NCBI RefSeq assembly: GCF_025698945.1
Contig: NZ_JAILWM010000003.1
Location: 181,091 to 245,090 of the forward strand
Reading direction: 5' to 3'
Origin: Nitrosopumilus sp.
GTDB lineage: Archaea > Thermoproteota > Nitrososphaeria > Nitrososphaerales > Nitrosopumilaceae
Length of the DNA: 64,000 bases
Both the position numbers and the translations under genes were made by a program. Of the stretch, positions 53,573 to 62,521 are shown in pieces (position 1 is the first letter of the stretch; each line of letters opens with the position of its first letter). The notes under the pieces are model-generated. The model worked only from the letters and a program-made list of their open reading frames with translations, was not told the origin of the DNA and did not search any database.

Positions 53573-54227
53573 ATTTCTTCTTAACCTCTTGTACTTGTTT
53601 AATTGGCTTGCCCATAGTTGTTTTAATCATAATTCTTCTCATATTCTTCTCTCCGTTTGGCAGTTTTTTCTCAACTGCATTAATTACTGCATGTGCATTT
53701 ACTGCTAAATCTGAATCACTCATAGACTCATCTCCAATTTTACATGACATTGATAGAGATGCTCTTGTTCTAACTTTAATTGATGATCTGAATCTTTGTA
53801 AGAATGCCTCAATTGGTGCATTAAATGGAACTGGTGTTGGCATTTTTCCTCTAGGACCTAATAGCTGACCTAAAGTTTTTCCAACCACTGGCATTACTTG
53901 AGTATCTGCCAAAAAGAAATCATATTTGTTAATGAATTTTCTTGATTCTCTTTTGTTTGTTGCAAATTTATCTAATTCTGCAGTTCCTACCACCGCATCT
54001 GCATTTGCCTGTTTTGCCTTTTGACCCATATCTCCTGTTGCCATAACACATACTCTTGCTGGTGAATCTGTTTTTGGCAACTGAACTACTTCGTTTAGCG
54101 CAAATCCTTTCTTCACATCAATATCTTTGAAATTCATAATTAATTCAATAGATTGTTTGAACTTCCTCTGTTTTGTAGCAGACTTGGCCTCATTGATCAT
54201 TTTAGCCAGCTGAGCCTCTGTAATCAT
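53565..54227 (-). CDS. rpl1: 50S ribosomal protein L1
   Basis: L1-stalk protein, also a known translational repressor in archaea. 220 residues. Family motif LLGPRGKMPTPVPFN; also KKGFALNEVVQLPK. It starts at ATG 54227. L11 normally precedes it, but a convergent Lrp-type regulator separates the two here. Confidence 0.95.
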   Translation of the reverse strand: MITEAQLAKMINEAKSATKQRKFKQSIELIMNFKDIDVKKGFALNEVVQLPKTDSPARVCVMATGDMGQKAKQANADAVVGTAELDKFATNKRESRKFINKYDFFLADTQVMPVVGKTLGQLLGPRGKMPTPVPFNAPIEAFLQRFRSSIKVRTRASLSMSCKIGDESMSDSDLAVNAHAVINAVEKKLPNGEKNMRRIMIKTTMGKPIKQVQEVKKKFA

Positions 54228-54360
54228 TACGAAGGAATTCTAGGAAGCCTACTTAAAATCGTTTAGTGGATAGGATTTCCAAGATGAGTTTATTTTAAAA
54301 AATTACACATTTTAATTAAAAATCATGTAAATCCACAGCAAAAAAACCTCAAAACCTACA

Positions 54361-54370
54361 TATATTAAAT
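54361..54370 (+). promoter_or_regulatory. TATA box for the Lrp-type regulator
   Basis: TATATTAAAT lies about 28 bp before the TTG start at 54394, supporting a leaderless start with TTG. Confidence 0.55.
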
Positions 54371-54393
54371 GACAAATTCGTTTTTCTAATACG

Positions 54394-54849
54394 TTGCACC
54401 GTTTTGATGAACTTGATATGAAATTACTATTCGAATTAACTAAAGATGGCTCAATTTCTGTTCCAGTACTATCTAAAAAACTTGGAATTAATGCATCTGT
54501 CCTTTACAGTAGGATTAAGAGATTGATGAAGAAAAAACTAATCAAAAAATTTACCATCGAGATTGATGACTCTCTTCTTGGAATTGGAGTAAAAGCTAAT
54601 GTGGGTATAAATCGAGATCCAAAGTTTAAGGACGCTATTCACAAGAAATTCTTGGAAACTCCTGAAATTGTTTCAATTTCAGAGGTTACAGGTAGATTTG
54701 ATATAATGATTCAAGTATATGCTCAGAATCTAGAAGCACTTCATTCTGTAGTAATTGAAAAGATAGGTAAGATTGATGGAATTCAGAATACTGAAACTTT
54801 TGTTGAATTACAAAAAACCGATAAAGATCCTGTTTACTTAATTCAATAA
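54394..54849 (+). CDS. Lrp/AsnC-family transcriptional regulator
   Basis: 151 residues. Winged HTH (DGSISVPVLSKKLGINASV and YSRIKRLMKKKLIK) then a RAM effector-binding domain with the GRFDIMIQVYAQNLE strand. Feast/famine-type regulator; ligand unknown. TTG start. Inserted, in opposite orientation, between rpl11 and rpl1; its stop directly abuts the rpl11 stop. Confidence 0.9.
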   Translation: MHRFDELDMKLLFELTKDGSISVPVLSKKLGINASVLYSRIKRLMKKKLIKKFTIEIDDSLLGIGVKANVGINRDPKFKDAIHKKFLETPEIVSISEVTGRFDIMIQVYAQNLEALHSVVIEKIGKIDGIQNTETFVELQKTDKDPVYLIQ

Positions 54850-55329
54850 TTATTTGAATTTTTCATCCCATTTACCTTCATTGATTTCTGCTGTGATTTC
54901 TTTAGGTGTCTTTCCTTCTACTTTGACTCCTAATGCAAGACATGTTCCAATGATGGTTTTTGCAACTGATTTAATTGATGAAGCATAAGATTTTTCAATT
55001 TTGGTATTTGCAACTTTTAGAATTGAATCCATAGTTACATCGCCTGCCCATTCAGTTCCTGAAGCACCTGAACCTTTCTGAATACCTGCTTCTTTCATAA
55101 TTAGTGCAGCAGCAGATGGGATTCCAATTTCAATTTCATATTTTTTAGTATCACTGTCAACTATTACTGTTACAGGAACTTTCATTCCTTCAAAATCTTT
55201 AGTTTTTTCATTAATTGCATTAATGACTTCCATAATATTTACTCCTAAAGGTCCTAATGCAGGTCCTAATGGTGGTCCTGCTGATGCTGCTCCTCCTGTT
55301 ACAAGTGATGATACTTTTTGTTCTCCCAT
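54850..55329 (-). CDS. rpl11: 50S ribosomal protein L11
   Basis: GTPase-centre protein binding 23S rRNA. 159 residues. N-terminal GGAASAGPPLGPALGPLGVN and the C-terminal rRNA-binding KEITAEINEGKWDEKF are clear. Follows spt5 by 34 bp on the same strand in the order secE-spt5-rpl11. Confidence 0.95.
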   Translation of the reverse strand: MGEQKVSSLVTGGAASAGPPLGPALGPLGVNIMEVINAINEKTKDFEGMKVPVTVIVDSDTKKYEIEIGIPSAAALIMKEAGIQKGSGASGTEWAGDVTMDSILKVANTKIEKSYASSIKSVAKTIIGTCLALGVKVEGKTPKEITAEINEGKWDEKFK

Positions 55330-55363
55330 ATTTTTTCAGTCCTAAATGAAAATTTAATCCTTC

Positions 55364-55822
55364 CTAAGCCTCACTAGATAATTTTAGATAATTGGCGTCA
55401 ACTGTTACTGGTAATTGATATGATGCATCTAACAACACTACTGTGGCCTCTTCTTTTTCAACATCTATTCTGGTAATTGTTGCTTTCATTCCCTTAAATG
55501 GACCACCTGTAATTTCAACTACATTATCTACTGCTAATTGTGAAACTGTTGATTTTTTGATTAGATATCCTTCAATATCTTTGAATTCTAATTCTCCTCT
55601 TAATTGTCCACGAATATGTCTAACGCCTTCTACTGCCATATATGCATCACTTGGATTGATGGCTTCAATTACGACATACCCTTTTAGATTATCAACTAGT
55701 AAAACTGATTGAATGTTAATTTGATTTGAATTAGCTTTTGCTTCTAATAATCGCATTACCACTTTTTCTTGGCCACCAGTGGTTCTTATTGCAAACAAAT
55801 GTGATTTAACTTCCTCAGACAA
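55364..55822 (-). CDS. spt5: Transcription elongation factor Spt5 (NusG homologue)
   Basis: 152 residues: NGN domain (FAIRTTGGQEKVVMRLLEAK, VLLVDNLKGYVVIEA) and KOW domain (VVEITGGPFKGMKATITRID). Forms the Spt4/5 clamp on RNA polymerase. The start is TTG at 55822 (MSEEVKSHLFA), two bases after the secE stop. Confidence 0.95.
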   Translation of the reverse strand: MSEEVKSHLFAIRTTGGQEKVVMRLLEAKANSNQINIQSVLLVDNLKGYVVIEAINPSDAYMAVEGVRHIRGQLRGELEFKDIEGYLIKKSTVSQLAVDNVVEITGGPFKGMKATITRIDVEKEEATVVLLDASYQLPVTVDANYLKLSSEA

Positions 55823-55824
55823 TT

Positions 55825-55998
55825 TTACCTACCAAATGTAATTACCGAAAAGACAAACTGAATAGTAAACCCTATAGCTCCAACACCTGCAATTCCCAAC
55901 AATACCAATCTAAGATGTTGCTGATACTCATCTTTATCTGGTTTCTTGGCCATTTTCATGGTATTTACCATATTTTTCAAAGTTTGCCTTGGATTCAT
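55825..55998 (-). CDS. secE: Preprotein translocase subunit SecE
   Basis: 57 residues. MNPRQTLKNMVNTMKMAKKP is an amphipathic cytosolic N-terminus, followed by KDEYQQHLRLVLLGIAGVG and a single membrane helix ending FSVITFGR. Matches archaeal SecE/Sec61gamma in size and layout, and sits directly upstream of spt5, its usual partner. ATG at 55998, stop TAA at 55825-55827. Confidence 0.85.
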   Translation of the reverse strand: MNPRQTLKNMVNTMKMAKKPDKDEYQQHLRLVLLGIAGVGAIGFTIQFVFSVITFGR

Positions 55999-56037
55999 TG
56001 CTGGAAATTAATAAGGTGTCCTTATATCTCTTATCTC

Positions 56038-56814
56038 ATGGAACTGCTAGTTGCATATCAGGATGACCCTGCTGGAAACAATATGGCAAAATTTCTTTCA
56101 AAAAATATGAAGAAAGAAGGTGATATTTTTCGTGGTTCAAACTATGATTTGATAATTATTCCAACACCTGCAATTTCGGCAGATTGGTTAGAGGAAAAAT
56201 ATGATTATGATGGTTTTGTTTTTCTCTCAAAACATGCAGCTGAATCTGGTGTTTTAGCTCTGACATGTCATAGTACAGGAAATTTTTCTGAGGCAAAATT
56301 TGGTGGAAATGATAGACAAGTTGCAATTCCACACCCAAATCTTCAAAAAGCATATCTTCAAGAATTATTTAAAAATCAATCAAAATTTTCAGAATTTCAG
56401 ATCACGATAGAGGCAACTCATCATGGTCCTACTGGATTAACTAAACCAACAATATTCATTGAGATTGGAACTACTGAAAAACAATGGAATGATGTTTCCT
56501 TGTGTAATTCCGTTGCATCCATAGTTCATAAAACTATGATCTCAAAAATTCCAGAGAATCCTGTGGCACTTTGTTTTGGCGGAACACACTATCCTACCAA
56601 ATTTACAAATGAGTTACTTGAAGGAAAATATGCTCTAGGTACAGTTATTCCAAAACATGCATTAGATGAACTTGATGAATCATTATTTTCTCATATTATT
56701 TCTCAAAATAATATGGCAAAATTTGCATTACTTGATTGGGCTGGATTAGGATCAAACAAACAAAAAGTTTTAGATTTTCTAAATTCAACAAAGCTTGAGG
56801 TAATCAAACTTTGA
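56038..56814 (+). CDS. dtdA: D-aminoacyl-tRNA deacylase (archaeal DtdA/GEK1 type)
   Basis: Hydrolyses D-amino acids from mischarged tRNA. 258 residues from ATG 56038 (MELLVAYQDDPAG); upstream in-frame codons overlap secE and are not family-like. Signs: ALTCHSTGNFSEAKFGG, IEATHHGPTGL, TIFIEIGTTEKQW and LCFGGTHYPTKFT, the last holding metal-binding His. MGMT overlaps its end by 4 bp. Confidence 0.9.
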   Translation: MELLVAYQDDPAGNNMAKFLSKNMKKEGDIFRGSNYDLIIIPTPAISADWLEEKYDYDGFVFLSKHAAESGVLALTCHSTGNFSEAKFGGNDRQVAIPHPNLQKAYLQELFKNQSKFSEFQITIEATHHGPTGLTKPTIFIEIGTTEKQWNDVSLCNSVASIVHKTMISKIPENPVALCFGGTHYPTKFTNELLEGKYALGTVIPKHALDELDESLFSHIISQNNMAKFALLDWAGLGSNKQKVLDFLNSTKLEVIKL

Positions 56815-57110
56815 ATCTTGAACAAAAAATATACAAAAAATTACTTGAAGTTCCTAAAGGCCAAATCACAACTTATGGAGATTTAGCAAAAGCAGTTGGT
56901 TTAAAAAATGGACAAAGAGTTGTTGGAAAAATTATGAACAAAAATCCCTATCCTGTAATTGTTCCATGTCATAGAGTTGTAATGTCTACTGGAAAAATTG
57001 GAGGTTATGCATATGGTGAACACATTAAGACTAAGATGCTAAACGATGAAGGAATTGAAATTCATAATGGGAAAATTGTGGATTTGAAAAATCGAGTTTA
57101 TAGATTCTAA
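56811..57110 (+). CDS. MGMT-type methylated-DNA-protein cysteine methyltransferase (single domain)
   Basis: 99 residues, only the C-terminal DNA-binding/alkyl-transfer domain. VPCHRVV carries the alkyl-accepting Cys, so it is not a Cys-less ATL protein; KIGGYAYGE follows. The N-terminal Ada-like half of full O6-alkylguanine transferases is absent, so activity is uncertain. TTG start at 56811, coupled to dtdA. Confidence 0.85.
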   Translation: MNLEQKIYKKLLEVPKGQITTYGDLAKAVGLKNGQRVVGKIMNKNPYPVIVPCHRVVMSTGKIGGYAYGEHIKTKMLNDEGIEIHNGKIVDLKNRVYRF

Positions 57111-57568
57111 TCTTTTCTCTTTTCTTTGATTTCATCCATCAAAGTTCTAAGATGTGCTTTATTTCTGACAGTATTTCCTCCAACTTTTTTATAGAGTGCC
57201 CAAAATTCTGGATTAGTCAAATCTTTTCTGTCTTTTGCAATCTTCAATAATCTTCTAAGTGAACGGACTTTGGCAACGTATACTTCTTTTTTACCTACTC
57301 TGGCTCCTTTTCTTCCTTGTTTTGAGCCTTGTTTTGTTCCTCTTTTTCCTTTTTGATCTTTTTTAGTTTGGGCTCTTCCTCTGGATGTTCCTGTAAATGA
57401 TTTTATCTTGATTGTATTTGCAGTAATTAGACTACGAATATTTTCTCTTGTAATTGCATCTGCAATGTCATCTAAATGATCAGTATCAAATCTAATCCTG
57501 TGAATTCCTACTCCAGTAACTCTGGATGCTAGTCTTTTTTTAGCTTTAAGATTTACTACCAATTGCAC
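57107..57568 (-). CDS. rpl19e: 50S ribosomal protein L19e
   Basis: 153 residues, very basic. KKRLASRVTGVGIHRIRFD, RSLITANTIKIK and GRKGARVGKKEVYVAKVRSL are family features. GTG start at 57568, overlapping rpl32e by 23 bp; a TTG at 57562 is an alternative. Normally in the spc-type operon; here only L32e-L19e is present. Stop overlaps convergent MGMT by 4 bp. Confidence 0.94.
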   Translation of the reverse strand: MQLVVNLKAKKRLASRVTGVGIHRIRFDTDHLDDIADAITRENIRSLITANTIKIKSFTGTSRGRAQTKKDQKGKRGTKQGSKQGRKGARVGKKEVYVAKVRSLRRLLKIAKDRKDLTNPEFWALYKKVGGNTVRNKAHLRTLMDEIKEKRKD

Positions 57569-57959
57569 TCACTCTAGCATTAAATATTTTGAATTTTTCT
57601 TCAACAGCTTTGGCAACAATTTCTTTTCGTTTTCTGGTTCCAACGCCATGTCCAAATCTGACTCCGTCTTTTTTAGGATCTAATTTTTCTAAATCATTTA
57701 AGTTGAAAACTAAATTATCTGTATATCCTGAAGGATGTAACCCTCTTGCTTCTTTTGGTCCGCCATAACCTACTTTGACAAGTCCTGGGCGACCTCTACT
57801 TTTTTGCTTTCTTTGGTGATTGTCGATACCTTTTGGTTTTCTCCAATTTGTTTGCAGTCTGACATAACGCCAGCTTTCTGGTCTGATGAAATCTGGATTG
57901 TGTTCTTTTACTTCTTGTCTCTTTGCAATCTTGTCTTTGTTGATCGGCATCATTGTCAC
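57546..57959 (-). CDS. rpl32e: 50S ribosomal protein L32e
   Basis: 137 residues. FIRPESWRYVRLQTNWRKPKG (first 20: FIRPESWRYVRLQTNWRKPK) and RGRPGLVKVGYGGPKEARGL are family signatures. The tail ...ARVSAIGSKS reads through the start of L19e. ATG 57959; upstream is a 139-bp gap up to pckA with no further ORF. Confidence 0.94.
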   Translation of the reverse strand: MTMMPINKDKIAKRQEVKEHNPDFIRPESWRYVRLQTNWRKPKGIDNHQRKQKSRGRPGLVKVGYGGPKEARGLHPSGYTDNLVFNLNDLEKLDPKKDGVRFGHGVGTRKRKEIVAKAVEEKFKIFNARVSAIGSKS

Positions 57960-58084
57960 TCTTGAATTTTGGAATAAATACGTTCCTAGACTAGAAAAAA
58001 TTTCTGATAGGAAGAGATAATAAGGAAAATTTAGGCGGATCGAAATATCTTATGAATAAGTCTGAGATTCATAAAATTATTTTT

Positions 58085-58089
58085 GGAGG
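58085..58089 (+). promoter_or_regulatory. Ribosome-binding site deciding the pckA start
   Basis: GGAGG lies 9 bp before a CTG codon at 58099, in frame with pckA. No ATG, GTG or TTG exists in frame between the upstream stop at 58072-58074 and the ATG at 58204. Confidence 0.6.
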
Positions 58090-58098
58090 CGTAACCTT

Positions 58099-59703
58099 CT
58101 GACCCAAGTCGTAGGCACTTCTGTAACTGAGAAATTTTCGTCTCAAATCAAATCTTTTGGAATCAACCCCTCCAAAGTTCATCGAAATCTCAGTGTAGAA
58201 GAAATGGTACGTCTTGCAGTTGAACGAAAAGAGGGTGTTGTAAATTCGACAGGTTCTCTATCTGTCAATACTGGAAAATACACTGGTCGTTCACCCGATG
58301 ATCGTTTCATTGTATATGATGATAAAACTCACGATACTGTAGATTGGGGTAAAATTAACCATCAATTCCCTAGTGGCAAATTTGAAAAAATTTTAGAAAA
58401 GATGAAACAATTCGTTGATAACAAGGAACTCTTTGTTTTTGATGGCTTTGTTGGGGCAGACCCTGATAATCAACTTGCAATTAGAGTAATCAATGATCGT
58501 GTTTGGCAAAACCTGTTTGCAAGAAATTTGTTTATCCGTCCTACTGCATCAGAACTTGAAAACCATGAACCTGAATTTACCATTTTATGTATTAATGACT
58601 TTGTAGCAGTTCCTGAAGAAGACGGCACAAAATCTGATATTTTCATTTTGATTGATTTAACAAGAAAAATTGTTCTAATTGGAGGAACCGAATATGCTGG
58701 CGAGATGAAAAAGTCGATGTTTGGTGTAATGAATTTCATCCTACCTGACAGGGGTATTTTTCCAATGCATTGTTCTGCAAATATTGGAGAAAAAGGTGAT
58801 ACTGCATTATTTTTTGGATTATCTGGTACTGGGAAAACTACTCTTTCTGCAGATCCTCATAGAAAACTGATAGGGGATGATGAACATGGATGGTCTGATA
58901 ATGGTACTTTTAATTTTGAAGGCGGATGTTATGCTAAATGTATAGATCTTAGTAAAGAAGCAGAACCTGAAATTTGGAATGCAATCAAACCAGGTGCTGT
59001 ATTAGAAAATGTTGTTCTTAAGGATAATGTTCCTGATTTTGATGATAACAGTTTAACAGAAAATACACGAGTTGCTTATCCTTTGGATTTCATTCCTGGT
59101 GCAGTAATTCCAAGTGTAGGTGGCAATCCTAAGGTGATTGTATTCTTAACTGCAGATGCATTAGGTGTCTTACCTCCTGTATCTAGATTGACAAAGGAAG
59201 GCGCAATGTATCATTTCATGTCCGGATATACTAGTAAATTAGCTGGAACTGAAAGAGGAATTAAAGAACCAAAATCTGTTTTCTCTGAATGCTTTGGAGC
59301 ACCATTTATGCCTAGGCCTGCTTCTGTTTATGCAAAACTCCTTGGTGAAAAAATTAATCAGCATAATACTGTAGTTTACCTCATTAACACTGGTTGGTCT
59401 GGTGGTCCATATGGGGTCGGAAAAAGAATTAAGATCAAATATAGTCGTGCTATGGTCACAGCAGCACTTACTGGAGCACTTGATATTGTAAAATATCGCC
59501 ATGATGATCTCTTTAATCTTGACATTCCAACCGAAGTTGATGGTGTCCCCTCAGAAATTCTGGATCCAAAGAATACTTGGATTGACAAAGACTCGTATGA
59601 TTTATCTGCAAAGAAATTGGCTCAAATGTTTATAGAAAACTTTGCAAAATTTGAAAATGTTTCACCAGAGATTATTAATGCTGGCCCAAAAATTTCTAAA
59701 TAG
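58099..59703 (+). CDS. pckA: Phosphoenolpyruvate carboxykinase (ATP), probable CTG start
   Basis: Makes PEP from oxaloacetate and ATP in gluconeogenesis. From CTG 58099 it is 534 residues, the family's usual length; the first ATG (58204) would drop 35 residues including FGINPSKVHRNLSVEE, which looks like the family's YGI..V N-terminus. GRSPDDRFIV, the kinase-1a/P-loop FFGLSGTGKTTLS, GDDEHGW and FEGGCYAKCIDL are present. A GGAGG lies 9 bp before the CTG. The 3' end overlaps the convergent subtilase by 8 bp. Alternative: the true start is 58204, with a conserved but untranslated leader. Confidence 0.85.
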   Translation: MTQVVGTSVTEKFSSQIKSFGINPSKVHRNLSVEEMVRLAVERKEGVVNSTGSLSVNTGKYTGRSPDDRFIVYDDKTHDTVDWGKINHQFPSGKFEKILEKMKQFVDNKELFVFDGFVGADPDNQLAIRVINDRVWQNLFARNLFIRPTASELENHEPEFTILCINDFVAVPEEDGTKSDIFILIDLTRKIVLIGGTEYAGEMKKSMFGVMNFILPDRGIFPMHCSANIGEKGDTALFFGLSGTGKTTLSADPHRKLIGDDEHGWSDNGTFNFEGGCYAKCIDLSKEAEPEIWNAIKPGAVLENVVLKDNVPDFDDNSLTENTRVAYPLDFIPGAVIPSVGGNPKVIVFLTADALGVLPPVSRLTKEGAMYHFMSGYTSKLAGTERGIKEPKSVFSECFGAPFMPRPASVYAKLLGEKINQHNTVVYLINTGWSGGPYGVGKRIKIKYSRAMVTAALTGALDIVKYRHDDLFNLDIPTEVDGVPSEILDPKNTWIDKDSYDLSAKKLAQMFIENFAKFENVSPEIINAGPKISK

Positions 59704-61792
59704 GTTGTTTTCTAATTATTAATCCTATCATTCCAACAACAATTACTATTCCTGCAATTATTGTAACTTGTTTTTCTGGAATGTCAATTACTTCAAAGTT
59801 TTGCAATTCTGGAGATAGAGTGTTAACTTGTATGGTGTTATATGCACTAGATGTATTTCCACCAACTCTAATCTTGGCGTCAATCCAATAAATTGAATTT
59901 TCATAAATCTTAATTGATGCTTTTTTGTTTGGTGTTGTAGTTGTGGTGTGTACAACTCCGTCTTTGCTGTTTGTTACAGATATTTTCACAAAACTCCATT
60001 CTTCTGGATGATAAACATCAAAAACTAAATCTTGATTTTGTTGACTAACAGAAACGGAACCTGGGGTATAATGTAAAATAAATGGAATTATGTATTTTGT
60101 ATCATCATGATTAACAATAATTTTACCTTCATGTTCTCCAAAACTATTGTCTGAAACACTTAATTTTATTTTTAAAATATTGTTTTCAAGAGAATATGCA
60201 AAGTTAATGAAACTTGGACCATCAAAATTGACTGATAAATTTTCTAATGTTCCATCAATTAGTTTTAAATTAAATTCTTTTTCAATAATTGGATTATCTG
60301 AAGATATACTTGCAACAAAATTTGGTGGAGTAATTACCAGTTTTGCATTATATGCATTACCAATGTCCAATCTTCCTGATCCGGCATCATTTACTGAAAA
60401 TTCTTGCCCATAGGCATCAGATACAGGCTCAACTGTAGTTAATAGGATGGATTTTACCTCATGGTGGTGGAGCTGGGGATTTTTTTGTAATAATAATGCT
60501 GCAGCACCACTTACATGAGGAGCTGCATAACTTGTACCGCTTGTAAAATTGTAGCCTGCATTATTTTGTGTGGTGTTGATGTAAGCCCCTGGTGCTACTA
60601 ATTCTGGTTTAATATAAAATGGAGATACTGGTCCACGTGAACTAAAATGTGCTACAAAATCTGGGTTATAAAATAAATGAATTGTTGCATTATGACCATT
60701 ATCAAGTGAATTTTTAATTTCTAATCCTTCCTCTCTATCAATTGACACTACTGGAATTTTTGGTTTATAACCTGGTTCCATAAATTCATGAATTAGTTCA
60801 CCCAAAAATATTCCTGGTTGATTATTGTAAACAATCAAAGCTTTTGCTCCTGCATTTACAGCATTTTTTTCTTTAATTGAAAAATACAATAATTCTCCTT
60901 CAACATCACTTCCTCTCTCTACAATTAGAATTGAATCTTTAACATCCAGATCTCTTAATTCTTCTTCTTTTCCATATCCGCCAAAAATAATTTTTCCCGA
61001 AATTGGTTCTGATAATTGCGTTGAACCCACCATTGGTATTACTGTGTAAGGCTTACCGTCAACTTCTAATGTTGCCACCAAACTTGAAGTGAGATTGTTA
61101 TAAGTTGCACCAACTGTAACTGCACCAAAATTCCTTCCTGGACTTCCAATCGATTTGGAATCTGGCCCGTCATTTCCTGCTGCAGTAACAACAAAAATTT
61201 CTTTTTCTAGTGCATTATTTACTGCACGATCAATTTTTGGATTTGTTTTGTTTACTCCTAAACTGATATTGATAATGTCTGCACCATCCTCAATTGCCAT
61301 ATTGATTGCTCTAGTGATAAGATCTGATGATACTCCCTCTCCATTTTCAGAGACTTTGTATGCCAAAATTTTTGCCTTTGGTGCAACTCCTTTAATTTGA
61401 CCGTCGGCTGCAATTACTCCTGCTACTTGAGTTCCATGACCATTTGTATCTAGTGGTGGTTGTCCTTCATTTATGAAATTGTATCCTCCAACCACTTTAC
61501 CTTCTGGACCAAATCCAAAAAGATCGGGATGGTTAAAATCAACACCAGTATCTATTACTGCAACTTTGATTCCAGCACCATCTATTCCATCCATTCTTGG
61601 AATATCTGTCCCAATAAATGGTACGCTTCTCTCTAGGAATATGTGTGCCTCAGTATTGTCTTGAATTATCTGAAACAATACAATTCCTCCAAACAATATT
61701 AAAAATGCAGAAAAAACTAAAGAGAATTTCACAATTTTTTTAAGAAATTTAACAAGTAAAAATGAATTGCTTTCTAAAGCAATAAATGGCAT
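59696..61792 (-). CDS. Membrane-anchored S8 (subtilisin) protease with PA domain
   Basis: 698 residues. N-terminal TM/signal at about 23-43 (FSLVFSAFLILFGGIVLF). Catalytic triad: Asp81 (VAVIDTGVDF), His119 (NGHGTQVAG) and Ser421 (SGTSYAAPHVSG); oxyanion Asn207 (AAGNDGP). A PA (protease-associated) insert lies at about 250-375. Beta domains follow to a C-terminal TM (VTIIAGIVIVVGMIGLII) with a basic end. It acts outside the membrane, perhaps on surface proteins. Start ATG 61792 only 18 bp from divergent sod; an inner GTG at 61732 would still give the signal. Confidence 0.92.
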   Translation of the reverse strand: MPFIALESNSFLLVKFLKKIVKFSLVFSAFLILFGGIVLFQIIQDNTEAHIFLERSVPFIGTDIPRMDGIDGAGIKVAVIDTGVDFNHPDLFGFGPEGKVVGGYNFINEGQPPLDTNGHGTQVAGVIAADGQIKGVAPKAKILAYKVSENGEGVSSDLITRAINMAIEDGADIINISLGVNKTNPKIDRAVNNALEKEIFVVTAAGNDGPDSKSIGSPGRNFGAVTVGATYNNLTSSLVATLEVDGKPYTVIPMVGSTQLSEPISGKIIFGGYGKEEELRDLDVKDSILIVERGSDVEGELLYFSIKEKNAVNAGAKALIVYNNQPGIFLGELIHEFMEPGYKPKIPVVSIDREEGLEIKNSLDNGHNATIHLFYNPDFVAHFSSRGPVSPFYIKPELVAPGAYINTTQNNAGYNFTSGTSYAAPHVSGAAALLLQKNPQLHHHEVKSILLTTVEPVSDAYGQEFSVNDAGSGRLDIGNAYNAKLVITPPNFVASISSDNPIIEKEFNLKLIDGTLENLSVNFDGPSFINFAYSLENNILKIKLSVSDNSFGEHEGKIIVNHDDTKYIIPFILHYTPGSVSVSQQNQDLVFDVYHPEEWSFVKISVTNSKDGVVHTTTTTPNKKASIKIYENSIYWIDAKIRVGGNTSSAYNTIQVNTLSPELQNFEVIDIPEKQVTIIAGIVIVVGMIGLIIRKQPI

Positions 61793-61810
61793 ATCGTTTA
61801 AAATGAAATT

Positions 61811-62431
61811 ATGGGAAAATACACACTTCCAGAAATGCCCTATGCTTATGATGCATTAGAACCTCACATTGATGCAAGAACAATGGAGATTCATCACACC
61901 AAGCATCATCAAACATACACTGACAAATTAAATGCAGCCCTAGAAACATGTCCAGCAGAAATTCAAGACAAAGACATTCTTGAAATTTTATCTGATATTA
62001 AATCAGTACCTGAGGACAAAAGAGGCGCCATTAATTTCAATGGTGGTGGTTATGATAACCACAGGCTATTTTGGAACAACATGAAACCTAATGGCGGTGG
62101 AGAACCTGGAGGATCTATTGCAGATGCAATCAAAGAATCCTTTGGAAGCTTCGCTGACTTTAAGGAGAAATTTTCATCCACTACAGCAGTAATTCAAGGC
62201 AGTGGTTGGGGATGGTTAGTATACAATCCTTCTTCTAGAAAGGTTGAGTACAAATCAATGCCAAACCAAACAAGTCCAAGAACTGAGGGGCTAGTACCAT
62301 TGTTGGGCTGTGATGTATGGGAACATGCATACTATCTCCACTATCAAAACAAAAGACCTGACTATATTGCCGCATGGTGGAATGTAGTTAATTGGGATGA
62401 AGTGGAAAAAAGATTCTCCAAAGCAAAATAA
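61811..62431 (+). CDS. sod: Superoxide dismutase (Fe/Mn)
   Basis: 206 residues. Metal ligands His28 (MEIHHTKHH), His84 (DNHRLFW), Asp168 and His172 (DVWEHAYY) are all present. Detoxifies superoxide, important for an aerobic ammonia oxidiser. Fe versus Mn cannot be read safely. TATA-like AATAAAT lies about 27 bp before ATG 61811. Confidence 0.95.
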   Translation: MGKYTLPEMPYAYDALEPHIDARTMEIHHTKHHQTYTDKLNAALETCPAEIQDKDILEILSDIKSVPEDKRGAINFNGGGYDNHRLFWNNMKPNGGGEPGGSIADAIKESFGSFADFKEKFSSTTAVIQGSGWGWLVYNPSSRKVEYKSMPNQTSPRTEGLVPLLGCDVWEHAYYLHYQNKRPDYIAAWWNVVNWDEVEKRFSKAK

Positions 62432-62521
62432 AGCTCTTTTCTTTATTTTTTATTTGTTCAGGGATTTCTATTTCATTAATCTGGAATGAATTTATAACCA
62501 TCTGAAAGCTGTTTGTTGTAA

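Noticed and set aside
55915..56037. Extended N-terminus of the D-aminoacyl-tRNA deacylase
   Set aside because: The extra 41 residues overlap secE on the other strand and look unlike the family; MELLVAYQDDPAG is the natural start.
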